The translations under genes were made by a program, and so were the position numbers. Positions 23,499 through 31,794 of a stretch of 64,000 nucleotides of DNA are shown one piece after another. Source of the DNA: Bog-756 sp049517675 (GTDB lineage: Bacteria; Actinomycetota; Acidimicrobiia; Acidimicrobiales; RAAP-2); assembly GCA_049517675.1 (NCBI GenBank), contig JBEKRV010000031.1, forward strand, positions 1 to 64,000, written 5' to 3'. Within the stretch, counting starts at the first letter, position 1. Each line of letters opens with the position of its first letter. The notes below the pieces were generated by a model. The model was not told the origin of the DNA and did not search any database. It saw only the letters and a program-made list of their open reading frames with translations.

Positions 23499-23564
23499 GT
23501 GATCGGTTCGACCGGGACCACCCGGGCCCCTCCGATCCGACCTCCGACTGGTGAGCCACGATGA
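23499..23564 (+). CDS. Leader mini-ORF, 21 codons, coupled to hrcA
   Basis: GTG 23499, twelve bases below the -10, opens a 21-residue frame whose TGA overlaps the hrcA ATG as ATGA (23561-23564). Support is positional only. Confidence 0.35.
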   Translation: MIGSTGTTRAPPIRPPTGEPR

Positions 23565-24625
23565 CGACCGCCGACGACCGCAGATCCGACACCGCCTCAC
23601 CGGGTGACGCGGGCCTCGACCCCCGCAAGGCGGCCATCCTCAACGCGGTGGTCACCGAGTACATCGGCTCCGCCCAACCGGTCGGGTCGCAGCACGTGGT
23701 GGACGCCCCCGGCGTCAGCGTGTCGTCGGCCACCGTCCGTTCCGACATGGCCGCCCTCGAGCGGGAGGGCTACCTGACCCAACCCCACACCAGCGCCGGG
23801 CGGATCCCGACGGACAAGGGCTACCGGTTCTTCGTCGACCAGCTCGGTGGCCCCGGTCCCCTCGATCCCGGCGGCCGCCAGCAGGTCCGCCGGTTCTTCG
23901 ACCACGCCCACGGCGAGATCGAGCAGATGCTGGAGCGGACCTCGGGCCTCCTCGCCGATCTCACCGACTGCACCGCCATGGTGGTGGGCCCCTCCCACGA
24001 ATCGGCCGCCATCCGATCGGTGCAGCTGGTCGGGCTCGGCCACCGTCTCGCACTGGTCGTCGTGGTCCTGGCCGACGGCGCCGTGCAGAAGCAGTCGATC
24101 GAGCTGCCGGTGGAGGCCGAGGAGACCGTCCTGTCCGACGCCGGGGCCCGTCTGGCCGCCCACGCCCTCGGTTCCCCGCTGGCCCAGGTGGGCCCGTCCG
24201 CCCCGCCGAGCGGCGATCCCGCCGTCGACGCCGTGGTGTCCGCCGCGGTGTCCGCCGTCCGCGCCCTCGGCGAGGCGGACGGCCACGACCAGCTCTTCGT
24301 GGGCGGCTCGTCGCGGATGGCCGCGGCATTCGACGCCGTCGAGACCGTCCGATCGGTCCTCACCATCCTGGAGCAGCAGCTGGTGGTGGTCTCGCTCCTC
24401 CGGGACATCCTGGACACCGGTCTGACCGTCGCCATCGGGGCCGAACACGGGGTCGAGCCGTTGGCGTCCTGCGCCATCGTGGTGATGCCGGTGTCGGTCG
24501 ACGGGGTGGAGGCCGGCACCATCGGGCTCCTCGGGCCCACCCGGATGAACTACCCGCTGGCCCTGGCCGCCGCCCGGGTGGTCGGCGACCGCCTCGGCGA
24601 GCGCCTGGGCGAGGTCGCCCGATGA
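23561..24625 (+). CDS. hrcA: Heat-inducible transcription repressor HrcA
   Basis: The 354-residue protein has the HrcA N-terminal winged helix (DPRKAAILNAVVTEYIGSAQPVGSQ; VSSATVRSDMAALEREGYLTQPHTSAGRIPTDKGYR), a GAF-like core and the inserted dimerisation region. HrcA represses chaperone genes by binding CIRCE, and a CIRCE lies directly upstream. The gene overlaps dnaJ by four bases (ATGA). groEL and dnaK are not in the window, so whether they carry CIRCE cannot be seen. Confidence 0.97.
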   Translation: MTTADDRRSDTASPGDAGLDPRKAAILNAVVTEYIGSAQPVGSQHVVDAPGVSVSSATVRSDMAALEREGYLTQPHTSAGRIPTDKGYRFFVDQLGGPGPLDPGGRQQVRRFFDHAHGEIEQMLERTSGLLADLTDCTAMVVGPSHESAAIRSVQLVGLGHRLALVVVVLADGAVQKQSIELPVEAEETVLSDAGARLAAHALGSPLAQVGPSAPPSGDPAVDAVVSAAVSAVRALGEADGHDQLFVGGSSRMAAAFDAVETVRSVLTILEQQLVVVSLLRDILDTGLTVAIGAEHGVEPLASCAIVVMPVSVDGVEAGTIGLLGPTRMNYPLALAAARVVGDRLGERLGEVAR

Positions 24626-25764
24626 CCGAGACCGACCTCTACGAGCTCCTGGGGGTCCGGCGCGACGCGTCCGACGAGGAGTTGAAGCGCGCCTACCGGG
24701 CCAAGGCCCGGGAGCACCATCCGGACACCAACCAGGACGACTCGGACGCCGGTGAGCACTTCAAGGAGATCAGCCTCGCCTATGAGGTCCTGAGCGATCC
24801 CGAACGCCGGGCCCGTTACGACCGGTTCGGTCACGCGGGGGTGTTCGGCGCGGCCGCCGGGGGCCCGACCGCCGGCGACCCGTTCGGGACCGGTGGGCTC
24901 GGTGACCTGTTCGACGCGTTCTTCAACGGCATGGGCGGGGCCCCGGCCGGGCGGGGTCGCCGGACCGGGCCGACGCCCGGGCCCGACGCCGAGATGATGG
25001 TCGAGCTCACCTTCCGCGAGGCGGTCTTCGGCGTGCAGCGTCAGGTCGACGTGACCACGCCGGTCCACTGCGACACGTGCGAGGGCACCGGGGCGCAGCC
25101 CGGCACCGCGGTGGTCCGCTGCCCCGAGTGCCAGGGCGCCGGCGAGCTGCGGCGGGTGCGCCAGTCCATCCTCGGGCAGGTGATCACCGCGGTGGCCTGC
25201 CCGCGCTGCCAGGGCACCGGACAGTCCATCGAGACCCCGTGCACCGACTGCCGTGGCGAGGGCAGGCGGTCCGAGACCCGCACCCTCACCGTCGACATCC
25301 CGGCCGGGGTGGACGACGGTTCCACGCTGCGCCTCGCCGGGCACGGTCCCGCCGGGTTCCGGGGCGGACCGAACGGGGCGCTGTTCGTGCACCTCTCGGT
25401 CACGCCCGACGAGGTCTTCCAGCGCTCCGGCATCGACCTCCACGCCACGGTGCACGTTCCCATGGCGCTCGCGGCCCTCGGGGGCAGCGTGCCCTTCGAC
25501 ACGCTCGACGACACCCGCGAGCTCGCCATCGCCGCGGGGACCCAGACAGGGTCGACCCTCGCGTGCAAGGGGCTCGGTGTCCCGAAGGTCCGCGGACGCG
25601 GCCGGGGCGACCTCGTCGTCCACATCCAGGTGGACACGCCGACCGATCTGGACGACCGCCAGCGCGAGCTGCTGACCGCCCTGGCCGAGGCCCGGTCGGA
25701 GCCGTTGGGCGAAGCCCCCCAGAGCGAGGGGCTCTTCTCCAAGCTCCGTTCGGCCCTCAGCTGA
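24622..25764 (+). CDS. dnaJ: Chaperone protein DnaJ
   Basis: The 380-residue type I Hsp40 has the J domain with HPD (REHHPDTN, about 30-37), a Gly/Phe-rich linker, four zinc-binding CxxCxGxG repeats (CDTCEGTG, CPECQGAG, CPRCQGTG, CTDCRGEG) and the C-terminal substrate-binding domains. It stimulates DnaK. It is coupled to hrcA, as in the dnaJ2 locus of other actinobacteria, so this is probably the HrcA-linked second DnaJ, not the copy next to dnaK. Confidence 0.97.
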   Translation: MTETDLYELLGVRRDASDEELKRAYRAKAREHHPDTNQDDSDAGEHFKEISLAYEVLSDPERRARYDRFGHAGVFGAAAGGPTAGDPFGTGGLGDLFDAFFNGMGGAPAGRGRRTGPTPGPDAEMMVELTFREAVFGVQRQVDVTTPVHCDTCEGTGAQPGTAVVRCPECQGAGELRRVRQSILGQVITAVACPRCQGTGQSIETPCTDCRGEGRRSETRTLTVDIPAGVDDGSTLRLAGHGPAGFRGGPNGALFVHLSVTPDEVFQRSGIDLHATVHVPMALAALGGSVPFDTLDDTRELAIAAGTQTGSTLACKGLGVPKVRGRGRGDLVVHIQVDTPTDLDDRQRELLTALAEARSEPLGEAPQSEGLFSKLRSALS

Positions 25765-25766
25765 CC

Positions 25767-26555
25767 GTGGGCCCGGGCGACGGGGTGCCGGGCGCGGCCC
25801 CGCGACCCCGGGCGCCGGACCCGGTGCTCGCCGCCGCCGCGGCCATGGTCTTCGTGGACGACCCCACCGCGCCGGTGGTCGGCGATGCCGACCTGCGCCA
25901 CCTCCTCGACGTCCTGCGGCTGCGGCCGGGCGAGCTGGTCGTGGCCTCGGACGGCGGCGGACGATGGGTCCCGTGCCGGGTCGCTCCCGCGGCGCCGGCC
26001 CGGGGGTCGAGGGGTGCCGACCCCGGTTCGCTCCTCGTCCCGGAGGGCCCGGTGGTGGCCGAGGCGCGACCCGAGCCCGAGGTCACCGTCGCCTTCGCCC
26101 CGACCAAGGGCGACCGCCCGGAGTGGGTGGTCCAGAAGTTGACCGAGCTCGGAGTCGACCGGATCGTGCCCCTGCGAACCTCACGCTCGGTGGTGCGATG
26201 GGAGGGTGACCGCGGCGCCCGGTCGGTGGAGCGGCTCCGCCGGGTCGTCCGCGAATCGGCGTCCCAGTGCCGACGGGCGCGGTTGCCGGAGGTGACCGGT
26301 GTCTGCCTGCTCGGCGAGGTGGCGGGCGCGGCGGGTGGGCCGGTGACCCTGGCCGAGGCCGGTGGAGGTGCTCCCGGTCTGGATCGCCCGGTGCTGGCCG
26401 TAGGACCCGAGGGTGGATGGGACGCGGCCGAGCGCGACGAATTCGGTCCGGGCGTCGGGCTCGGCGCCACCGTCCTCCGGGCCGAGACGGCGGCGGTGGT
26501 GGCCGGGGCGCTCCTGTGCGGACTACGCAGCGGAGTGGTTCTGCCCCTTGCGTAA
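25767..26555 (+). CDS. rsmE: 16S rRNA (uracil-1498-N3)-methyltransferase RsmE
   Basis: The 262-residue SPOUT-fold enzyme has an N-terminal PUA-like domain (DLRHLLDVLRLRPGELVVASDG), then the core with VTVAFAPTKGDRPEWVVQKLTELGVDRI, and the SAM-binding knot motif VLAVGPEGGWDAAERDEF followed by LRAETAAVVAGAL. It methylates U1498 of 16S rRNA. GTG 25767 lies two bases after the dnaJ stop. hrcA-dnaJ-rsmE is a widespread bacterial arrangement. Confidence 0.95.
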   Translation: MGPGDGVPGAAPRPRAPDPVLAAAAAMVFVDDPTAPVVGDADLRHLLDVLRLRPGELVVASDGGGRWVPCRVAPAAPARGSRGADPGSLLVPEGPVVAEARPEPEVTVAFAPTKGDRPEWVVQKLTELGVDRIVPLRTSRSVVRWEGDRGARSVERLRRVVRESASQCRRARLPEVTGVCLLGEVAGAAGGPVTLAEAGGGAPGLDRPVLAVGPEGGWDAAERDEFGPGVGLGATVLRAETAAVVAGALLCGLRSGVVLPLA

Positions 26556-26581
26556 CCACGCTCCGTGAGGAAAACTGGTAT

Positions 26582-26596
26582 GTGACGAACGTTCAC
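26582..26596. promoter_or_regulatory. GTGA-N7-TCAC inverted motif upstream of the BldD-like gene
   Basis: GTGA (26582-26585) and TCAC (26593-26596) flank seven bases. BldD sites in Streptomyces are described as AGTGA...TCACC palindromes, so this may be an autoregulatory site. Confidence 0.45.
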
Positions 26597-26706
26597 GGAT
26601 TGGCCGGCGCCACGGGCTCCGACCACGTTGCGTGAGCCAGCAGCACGACAGCGGGTTGGGTTCGCAGGCCCGGGCTCGAGGGGCAGACCGGTGGGGAGCG
26701 GAGGGC

Positions 26707-27306
26707 ATGACCATGACGGTGACGGACAAGACGGTCGTCGAGTCGGACGACGACGAGCAGGAGGATGCGGCGAGGGTCGCCTACGCCCGCGCGGTCGGCT
26801 CACGACTGCGGGCGATGCGCAAGCAGATGCGGCTCTCCCTCCAGGCCGTCGAGGCCATGTCCGACCAGGAGTTCAAGGCGTCGGTCCTCGGGGCGTACGA
26901 GCGGGGCGAGCGGGCCATCTCGGTGCCCCGGCTGCAACGCCTGGCGAAGCTCTACGACGTCCCGGTGGACCAGCTCCTGCCCAACGACGACGCCACGCCC
27001 GGCGGGCGGTGGGGCGAGGCCGGCTCCTCGGACGAATCCTCCTCCAACGGGCGCCGCATCGCCCCGGCGTCGACCGTGCCGGACAAGGTCGCCATCGACC
27101 TCACGAAGCTGCACACGGTCAGCGGTCCCGAGCGGGACCTCCTCCGACGGTTCCTCAGCATGATCCAGGTCCACCGCCAGGACTTCAACGGCCGGATGAT
27201 CACCATCCGTGCGGAGGACGTTCGGGCGATCGCCTGCCTGTTCGGGGTGACGCCGGACAGCATGGGGGCCCGCCTGGACGAGCTCGGTCTCCTCGTGGCG
27301 GTCTGA
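26707..27306 (+). CDS. BldD-family regulator with c-di-GMP-binding signature
   Basis: The 199-residue protein has an acidic N-terminus, an HTH_3 (XRE-type) DNA-binding domain (about 27-95: GSRLRAMRKQMRLSLQAVE...GAYERGERAISVPRLQRLAKLYDVPVDQLLP), a flexible linker, and a C-terminal domain with R157-x-D159, eight residues, then R168-x-x-D171. That is the RxD-x8-RxxD motif by which Streptomyces BldD binds tetrameric c-di-GMP. BldD represses developmental genes. ATG 26707 has a good Shine-Dalgarno (GGAGGG); a GTG at 26632 is the alternative. It overlaps the next HTH gene (TGATG). Confidence 0.9.
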   Translation: MTMTVTDKTVVESDDDEQEDAARVAYARAVGSRLRAMRKQMRLSLQAVEAMSDQEFKASVLGAYERGERAISVPRLQRLAKLYDVPVDQLLPNDDATPGGRWGEAGSSDESSSNGRRIAPASTVPDKVAIDLTKLHTVSGPERDLLRRFLSMIQVHRQDFNGRMITIRAEDVRAIACLFGVTPDSMGARLDELGLLVAV

Positions 27307-27593
27307 TGTCCGGGGACCACGGCGAAGCCGTCAGCTGGATGAGCACCAAGGATGCCGCGGAGCGCCTCGGCGTCACCCTGCGCAGTCTCTACCGGTTCAT
27401 CGACGAGGGTGGGCTGGTCGCCTACAAGTTCGGGCGGGTGATCCGTCTGAAGGAGGTCGACGTCGACGCCTTCATCGAGTCGAGCCGGATCGTCCCGGGG
27501 AGCCTCGAGCACCTCTACCCCGAGGTGAAGGGACCGGCCCGGGTTGTCCACGGGGTCGGGGACGGACGCGGCCGGGTGGCGGCCGAGGGTTGA
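27306..27593 (+). CDS. Excisionase-type helix-turn-helix protein
   Basis: The 95-residue protein carries an HTH_17/MerR-like domain: WMSTKDAAERLGVTLRSLYRFIDEGGLVAYKFGRVIRLKEVDVDAFIESSRI (about 11-63). Such small proteins bind DNA as dimers or filaments; actinobacterial BldC has a similar domain. The last 30 residues are Gly/Arg-rich without a known fold. Its start overlaps the BldD-like stop, so the two regulators are made together. A role in excision is unlikely, as no integrase is nearby. Confidence 0.85.
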   Translation: MSGDHGEAVSWMSTKDAAERLGVTLRSLYRFIDEGGLVAYKFGRVIRLKEVDVDAFIESSRIVPGSLEHLYPEVKGPARVVHGVGDGRGRVAAEG

Positions 27594-27603
27594 GTCGACC
27601 ACG

Positions 27604-27963
27604 TTGAGCGCCTCCCCCGACTGCCTGTTCTGCGCGATCGTGGCCGGCGACGTCCCTGCCGACATCGTGCACCAGGACGAGCGCACGGTCGCCTTCCGGG
27701 ACATCCACCCGCAGGCGCCCGTCCACGTACTGGTCGTGCCACGGCGCCACATCGTCAACGCCGGCACGGTGGGCCCCGACGACGCCGACGACCTGGCCGC
27801 CCTGCTCGTGGCGGCCAAGGCGGTGGCGGACGCGGAGGGCATCGGCGGAGAGGACCGCGGATACCGGCTGACGTTCAACGTCGGCCCCGACGCCTCCAAC
27901 TCGGTGCCCCACCTCCACGTGCACGTCCTCGGCGGGCGGCCGTTCGACTGGCCCCCCGGCTGA
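27604..27963 (+). CDS. HIT-family nucleotide-binding hydrolase
   Basis: The 119-residue HIT protein starts with the zinc-type DCLFCAIVAGDVPADIVHQDE motif and ends with the catalytic histidine triad HLHVHVLGG (H-phi-H-phi-H). HINT-type enzymes hydrolyse AMP-lysine or AMP-NH2-like phosphoramidates. TTG 27604 is the best start by family length; a TTG at 27544 would add 20 residues. It follows the excisionase-type gene by ten bases. Confidence 0.93.
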   Translation: MSASPDCLFCAIVAGDVPADIVHQDERTVAFRDIHPQAPVHVLVVPRRHIVNAGTVGPDDADDLAALLVAAKAVADAEGIGGEDRGYRLTFNVGPDASNSVPHLHVHVLGGRPFDWPPG

Positions 27964-28033
27964 GCGGAGCCGGTGGAGGTGCGGAACGGTCCGGAGGCAC
28001 CGTCGGTGCGTCCGGGACCACCCGGGCCGCTGG

Positions 28034-28039
28034 TAGGGT
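28034..28039 (+). promoter_or_regulatory. Candidate -10 (TAGGGT) for the phoH operon
   Basis: TAGGGT lies 16 bp before the phoH GTG, giving a leader of only about ten bases. No start codon lies closer. Confidence 0.45.
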
Positions 28040-28055
28040 CGCAGGCAGAGCGCAC

Positions 28056-29021
28056 GTGGCAGGCACCCCGGTAAAGATCCTCGTTCCCGGCAACCACCTC
28101 ATGGCCGGTCTCCTCGGCCAGCGCGATGAGCTGCTCCGCATGATCGAGAGCGCCTTCCCCGACGTACGGATCGCCGTGCGTGGCAACGAGGTCTCCATCG
28201 AGGGCGCCGGCCCCGACGGCGGTGCCTCCGCGGACCGCGTCGCCGCCCTCTTCCACGAGCTGATCATCCTCCTCGAGTCGGGGCAGGGCCTCGATGCCGT
28301 CCAGCTGGCCCGGACGATCGACATGATGCGCGACGACGTCCGCCCGTCCGAGGTCCTCACCAGCGAGCTGCTGCGCTCGTCGCGTGGCCGGGCCGTGCGC
28401 CCGAAGACGGGGGGGCAGAAGGCGTACGCCGACGCCATCGCCCGCAACATCGTGACCTTCGGGATCGGACCGGCCGGCACCGGCAAGTCGTACCTGGCCG
28501 TGGCCCTCGCGGTCCAGGCCCTCCAGGCCCGTCAGGTCAGCAGGATCATCCTCACCCGGCCCGCCGTCGAGGCCGGCGAACGGCTGGGCTTCCTGCCCGG
28601 CGACATCCTGGCCAAGGTCCTGCTCGAGGCCGAGGGCGCGCAGCGCCTGATCGACAAGGGTGCGGTCGAGGTGGCACCCCTCGCCTTCATGCGGGGGCGC
28701 ACGCTCAACAACTCCTTCATCATCCTGGACGAGGCCCAGAACACCAGCCCCGAGCAGATGAAGATGTTCCTGACCCGCATCGGCTTCGGCTCGAAGGCGG
28801 TGGTCACGGGGGACATGACCCAGGTGGACATCCCGGGCGGGCGGTCCGGTCTGGTCGGACTCGAGGCCATCCTCGGCGGCGTGCCCGATCTCGCCTTCGT
28901 CCACCTGAGGGCGCAGGACGTCGTCCGCCACAAGATCGTGGCCGACATCGTGTCCGCCTACGACCGTGACGACGCGCTGGCGGACGACGGTCCGTCGGCG
29001 AACGGCTCGGTGCCGTCGTGA
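28056..29021 (+). CDS. phoH: PhoH-family ATPase
   Basis: The 321-residue PhoH/YbeZ protein has a short N-terminal KH-like region and a P-loop ATPase domain: Walker A GPAGTGKSYLAVALA (about 142-156), LTRPAVEAGERLGFLPGD, Walker B FIILDEAQNT, and TGDMTQVDIP. YbeZ proteins partner with YbeY in rRNA processing. It overlaps ybeY (GTGA), matching the conserved phoH-ybeY pairing. Confidence 0.95.
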   Translation: MAGTPVKILVPGNHLMAGLLGQRDELLRMIESAFPDVRIAVRGNEVSIEGAGPDGGASADRVAALFHELIILLESGQGLDAVQLARTIDMMRDDVRPSEVLTSELLRSSRGRAVRPKTGGQKAYADAIARNIVTFGIGPAGTGKSYLAVALAVQALQARQVSRIILTRPAVEAGERLGFLPGDILAKVLLEAEGAQRLIDKGAVEVAPLAFMRGRTLNNSFIILDEAQNTSPEQMKMFLTRIGFGSKAVVTGDMTQVDIPGGRSGLVGLEAILGGVPDLAFVHLRAQDVVRHKIVADIVSAYDRDDALADDGPSANGSVPS

Positions 29022-29542
29022 GCCTCGACGTCTACGCCGCCGACGAGCAGTCCGACCACCCCGTGGCGGTGGACCGCTGGGCCGCGCTGGCCCGGTCCGT
29101 GCTCGAGGCCGAGGGGATCACCGACGACACCGAGGTCTCCGTGCTCTTCATCGACGAGGCCTCGATCGCCGCGCTCAACGAGCGGTTCCTCGACAAGGAG
29201 GGGCCCACCGACGTGCTCTCGTTCCCCATCGAGGACGAGATCGACCGCAGCGGGCGGTCACCCGACGAGGGCGGGACCGGACCGGCCTCGATCGAGGCCG
29301 CCACCAACCGCCATCTGCTGCTCGGCGACGTCGTCATCTGCCCGGCCGTCGCCGCCGTCAACGCGGTCGAGCACGGAGTCACCTTCGACGACGAGATCGC
29401 ACTGCTCGTGGTGCACGGGATCCTGCACCTGCTCGGTATGGACCACGTGGTCGACGAGGAGGCCGAGCGCATGGAGCGGCGCGAACAGCAGCTGCTCGAC
29501 CGCTTCTACCGGGTACCCCCGCTGCACGACACCGCCTCGTGA
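29018..29542 (+). CDS. ybeY: Endoribonuclease YbeY
   Basis: The 174-residue metalloprotein contains the YbeY zinc motif HGILHLLGMDH near residues 130-140 and the upstream LNERFLDKEGPTDVLSFP signature. It matures the 16S rRNA 3' end and takes part in 70S quality control. It begins at GTG overlapping the phoH stop and ends overlapping the CNNM gene (TGATG). About 20 extra residues occur between the DVLSFP strand and LGDVVICP. Confidence 0.96.
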   Translation: MSLDVYAADEQSDHPVAVDRWAALARSVLEAEGITDDTEVSVLFIDEASIAALNERFLDKEGPTDVLSFPIEDEIDRSGRSPDEGGTGPASIEAATNRHLLLGDVVICPAVAAVNAVEHGVTFDDEIALLVVHGILHLLGMDHVVDEEAERMERREQQLLDRFYRVPPLHDTAS

Positions 29543-30831
29543 TGCTGGCGGCCACCTTCACGCCCGGGGACCTGGTCCTGATCCTCGTGGTGGTGGTGCT
29601 GCTCGTCGCCTCGGCCCTCCTGGCGCTGGCCGAGACCAGCCTCGTACGGATGGGCCGGGCCAAGGCGATGAGCCTGGCCGACGACGGGCGACGTGGGGCC
29701 AAGGTGCTGGTCCGCCTGACCGAGGACCCCCAGGGATTCCTCAACCCGGTGCTCCTCCTCGTGCTCATCTGCCAGCTGGTCGTGGCCACCCTGGTGGGCA
29801 TCCTCGCCGTCCGCTGGTTCGGGGCGTGGGGGGTGGCGGCCGCCACCGTGTTCGAGATCGTGGTCATCTTCGTGTTCGCCGAGGCCGTCCCCAAGAATTG
29901 GGCGGTCCACCACCCCGAACGGGCCGCCCTGTTCAGCGCCCCGATCGTCTCCGCGGTGGTCAACTTCTGGCCCGTGCGGATGGTGTCGGGTGGCCTGATC
30001 GGCCTGGCCAACCTGTTCATGGGCGACACCGGCGGCTACATGGGGTCGGCGGTGACCGAGTCGGAGCTGCTGGCCATGGCCGACGTCGCCGTCGAGGGCG
30101 ACGTGATCGAGACCGAGGAACGCGCCCTCATCCACTCGATCATCGAATTCGGCGACACCGTGGTGCGCGAGGTCATGGTGCCCCGCACCGACATGGTCGC
30201 CATCGGTGCCGACGCGACGGTGGAGGCGGCACTCGACGTGGCGCTCGAGGCCGGCTTCAGCCGCCTTCCGGCGGTCGAACTGCAGATCGACGACGTCGTC
30301 GGGGTGGCGTTCACGAAGGACCTGATCCGGGAGCTCCGGGTCGGCAAGGGCGACGAGCCGGTCGGCGGCCATCTCCGCGAAGCCCACTTCGTGCCGGAGA
30401 CCAAGCGGGTGGCCGACCTCATGCACGAGATGCAGTCGGAGAAGTTCCATCTGGCCGTGGTCGTCAACGAGTACGGCGGGACGGCCGGGCTGGTGACCCT
30501 GGAGGACCTGATCGAGGAGTTGGTGGGCGAGATCGTCGACGAGTTCGACGTCGAGGAGGTCCCGGTCGAGCGGTTGGCCTCGGGGGGCCTGCGGGTGAGC
30601 GCCCGTCTCGCCGTCGACGAGGTCAACGAGCTGCTCGACGCCCACCTGCCGACGGGAGCGTGGGACACCGTGGGCGGGCTCGTCTTCGACCTCCTCGGCC
30701 ACGTGCCGGTGGCCGGCGAGGCGGTCACCTCGGACGGGCTCCGACTGGTGGTCGACCGGGTCAACGGCCGCCGCATCGAGCAGGTGTCGATCGTGCCCCT
30801 GGCCGACGCCGCGCAGACGGATGGCCCGTGA
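29542..30831 (+). CDS. CNNM/CorC-type membrane protein (hemolysin C family)
   Basis: The 429-residue protein has an N-terminal DUF21 domain with four hydrophobic segments (about 5-170), then a CBS-domain pair (VMVPRTDMVAIGAD...; REAHFVPETKRVADLMHEMQ) and a C-terminal CorC/HlyC domain (WDTVGGLVFDLLGHVPVAGE). These proteins are linked to Mg2+/Co2+ transport. In actinobacteria the gene commonly stands between ybeY and era, as here. ATG 29542 follows a GTG codon that could also serve. Confidence 0.92.
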   Translation: MLAATFTPGDLVLILVVVVLLVASALLALAETSLVRMGRAKAMSLADDGRRGAKVLVRLTEDPQGFLNPVLLLVLICQLVVATLVGILAVRWFGAWGVAAATVFEIVVIFVFAEAVPKNWAVHHPERAALFSAPIVSAVVNFWPVRMVSGGLIGLANLFMGDTGGYMGSAVTESELLAMADVAVEGDVIETEERALIHSIIEFGDTVVREVMVPRTDMVAIGADATVEAALDVALEAGFSRLPAVELQIDDVVGVAFTKDLIRELRVGKGDEPVGGHLREAHFVPETKRVADLMHEMQSEKFHLAVVVNEYGGTAGLVTLEDLIEELVGEIVDEFDVEEVPVERLASGGLRVSARLAVDEVNELLDAHLPTGAWDTVGGLVFDLLGHVPVAGEAVTSDGLRLVVDRVNGRRIEQVSIVPLADAAQTDGP

Positions 30832-31787
30832 GCGAGCACCGGTCCGGGTTCGTCGCCGTGGTCGGACGACCCAATGTGGGCAAGTCGACCCTGGTCAACG
30901 CCATGGTCGGGACCAAGGTGTCCATCGTGTCCTCCCGGCCCAACACCACCCGGTCACAGGTCCGCGGGGTGCTCGACCGGCCCGACGCCCAGATCGTGTT
31001 CGTCGACACCCCCGGTCTCCACAAGCCCAAGACGGCGCTGGGCGAGCGGATGAACGAGTCGGCCACCTCCTCGCTCGACGACGTCGACGCGGTGGTGGCC
31101 CTGGTCGAGGCCACCGGTGCGGTCGGGCCGGGCGACCGGATGGTGCTGGCCAATTCGGCGCGGAGGGTCCGGGCCATGGCCCGGGCCGCAGCCCTCGCGG
31201 TCGAGCTCGGCACCGGGGGACCCGAGGCGGTCGGTCGGCCGACGCTGATGGTGGTGGTCAACAAGATCGACCGGGTCGGGGGCGACGGGGTCCTCGGCCA
31301 CCTGACGGCGGTGTCCGCGGCGGTCGACGCCATCGGTGCCGAGCAGGGGGGCGACCCGTTCCCCGTCGAGTACTTCCCGCTGTCGGCCGCCACCGGCCAG
31401 GGTGTGTCGACCCTGGTCGACGCCCTGGTCGAGCGGATGCCCTACGGTCCCCGCTACTACCCCGAGGGGATGGTCACCGACGTGGCCGAGGCCTTCTGGG
31501 TGGCCGACCTGGTCCGCGAGGAGCTCCTGGCACGGGTGGCCGACGAGCTCCCGCACTCCATCGCCTGCCGGGTGACCGAGTGGGAGTGGCCACGGGTCCG
31601 CTGCGAAATCCTCGTCGAGCGCGACTCGCAGAAGGGCATCGTCATCGGCAGGGGCGGGAGCACCCTCAAGGAGGTGGGCACCGCCGTGCGCGTCCAGATG
31701 GAGCCGGGGGCCTACCTGGAGCTGTTCGTCCGGGTGGAGAAGCGCTGGCAGCAACGCGAGGAGTCGCTCGACCGGCTCGGCTTCTGA
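30828..31787 (+). CDS. era: GTPase Era
   Basis: The 319-residue protein has G1 GRPNVGKST, G2 region NTTRSQ, G3 DTPGLHKPKTALGERMN, G4 NKID, and a C-terminal KH domain with VERDSQKGIVIGRGGSTLKEVG. Era binds the 3' end of 16S rRNA in 30S assembly. An extra stretch of roughly 20 residues, Ala/Arg-rich, separates G3 and G4. GTG start overlaps the CNNM stop (GTGA). It ends seven bases from the convergent dinG. Confidence 0.97.
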   Translation: MSEHRSGFVAVVGRPNVGKSTLVNAMVGTKVSIVSSRPNTTRSQVRGVLDRPDAQIVFVDTPGLHKPKTALGERMNESATSSLDDVDAVVALVEATGAVGPGDRMVLANSARRVRAMARAAALAVELGTGGPEAVGRPTLMVVVNKIDRVGGDGVLGHLTAVSAAVDAIGAEQGGDPFPVEYFPLSAATGQGVSTLVDALVERMPYGPRYYPEGMVTDVAEAFWVADLVREELLARVADELPHSIACRVTEWEWPRVRCEILVERDSQKGIVIGRGGSTLKEVGTAVRVQMEPGAYLELFVRVEKRWQQREESLDRLGF

Positions 31788-31794
31788 GCGGGGG

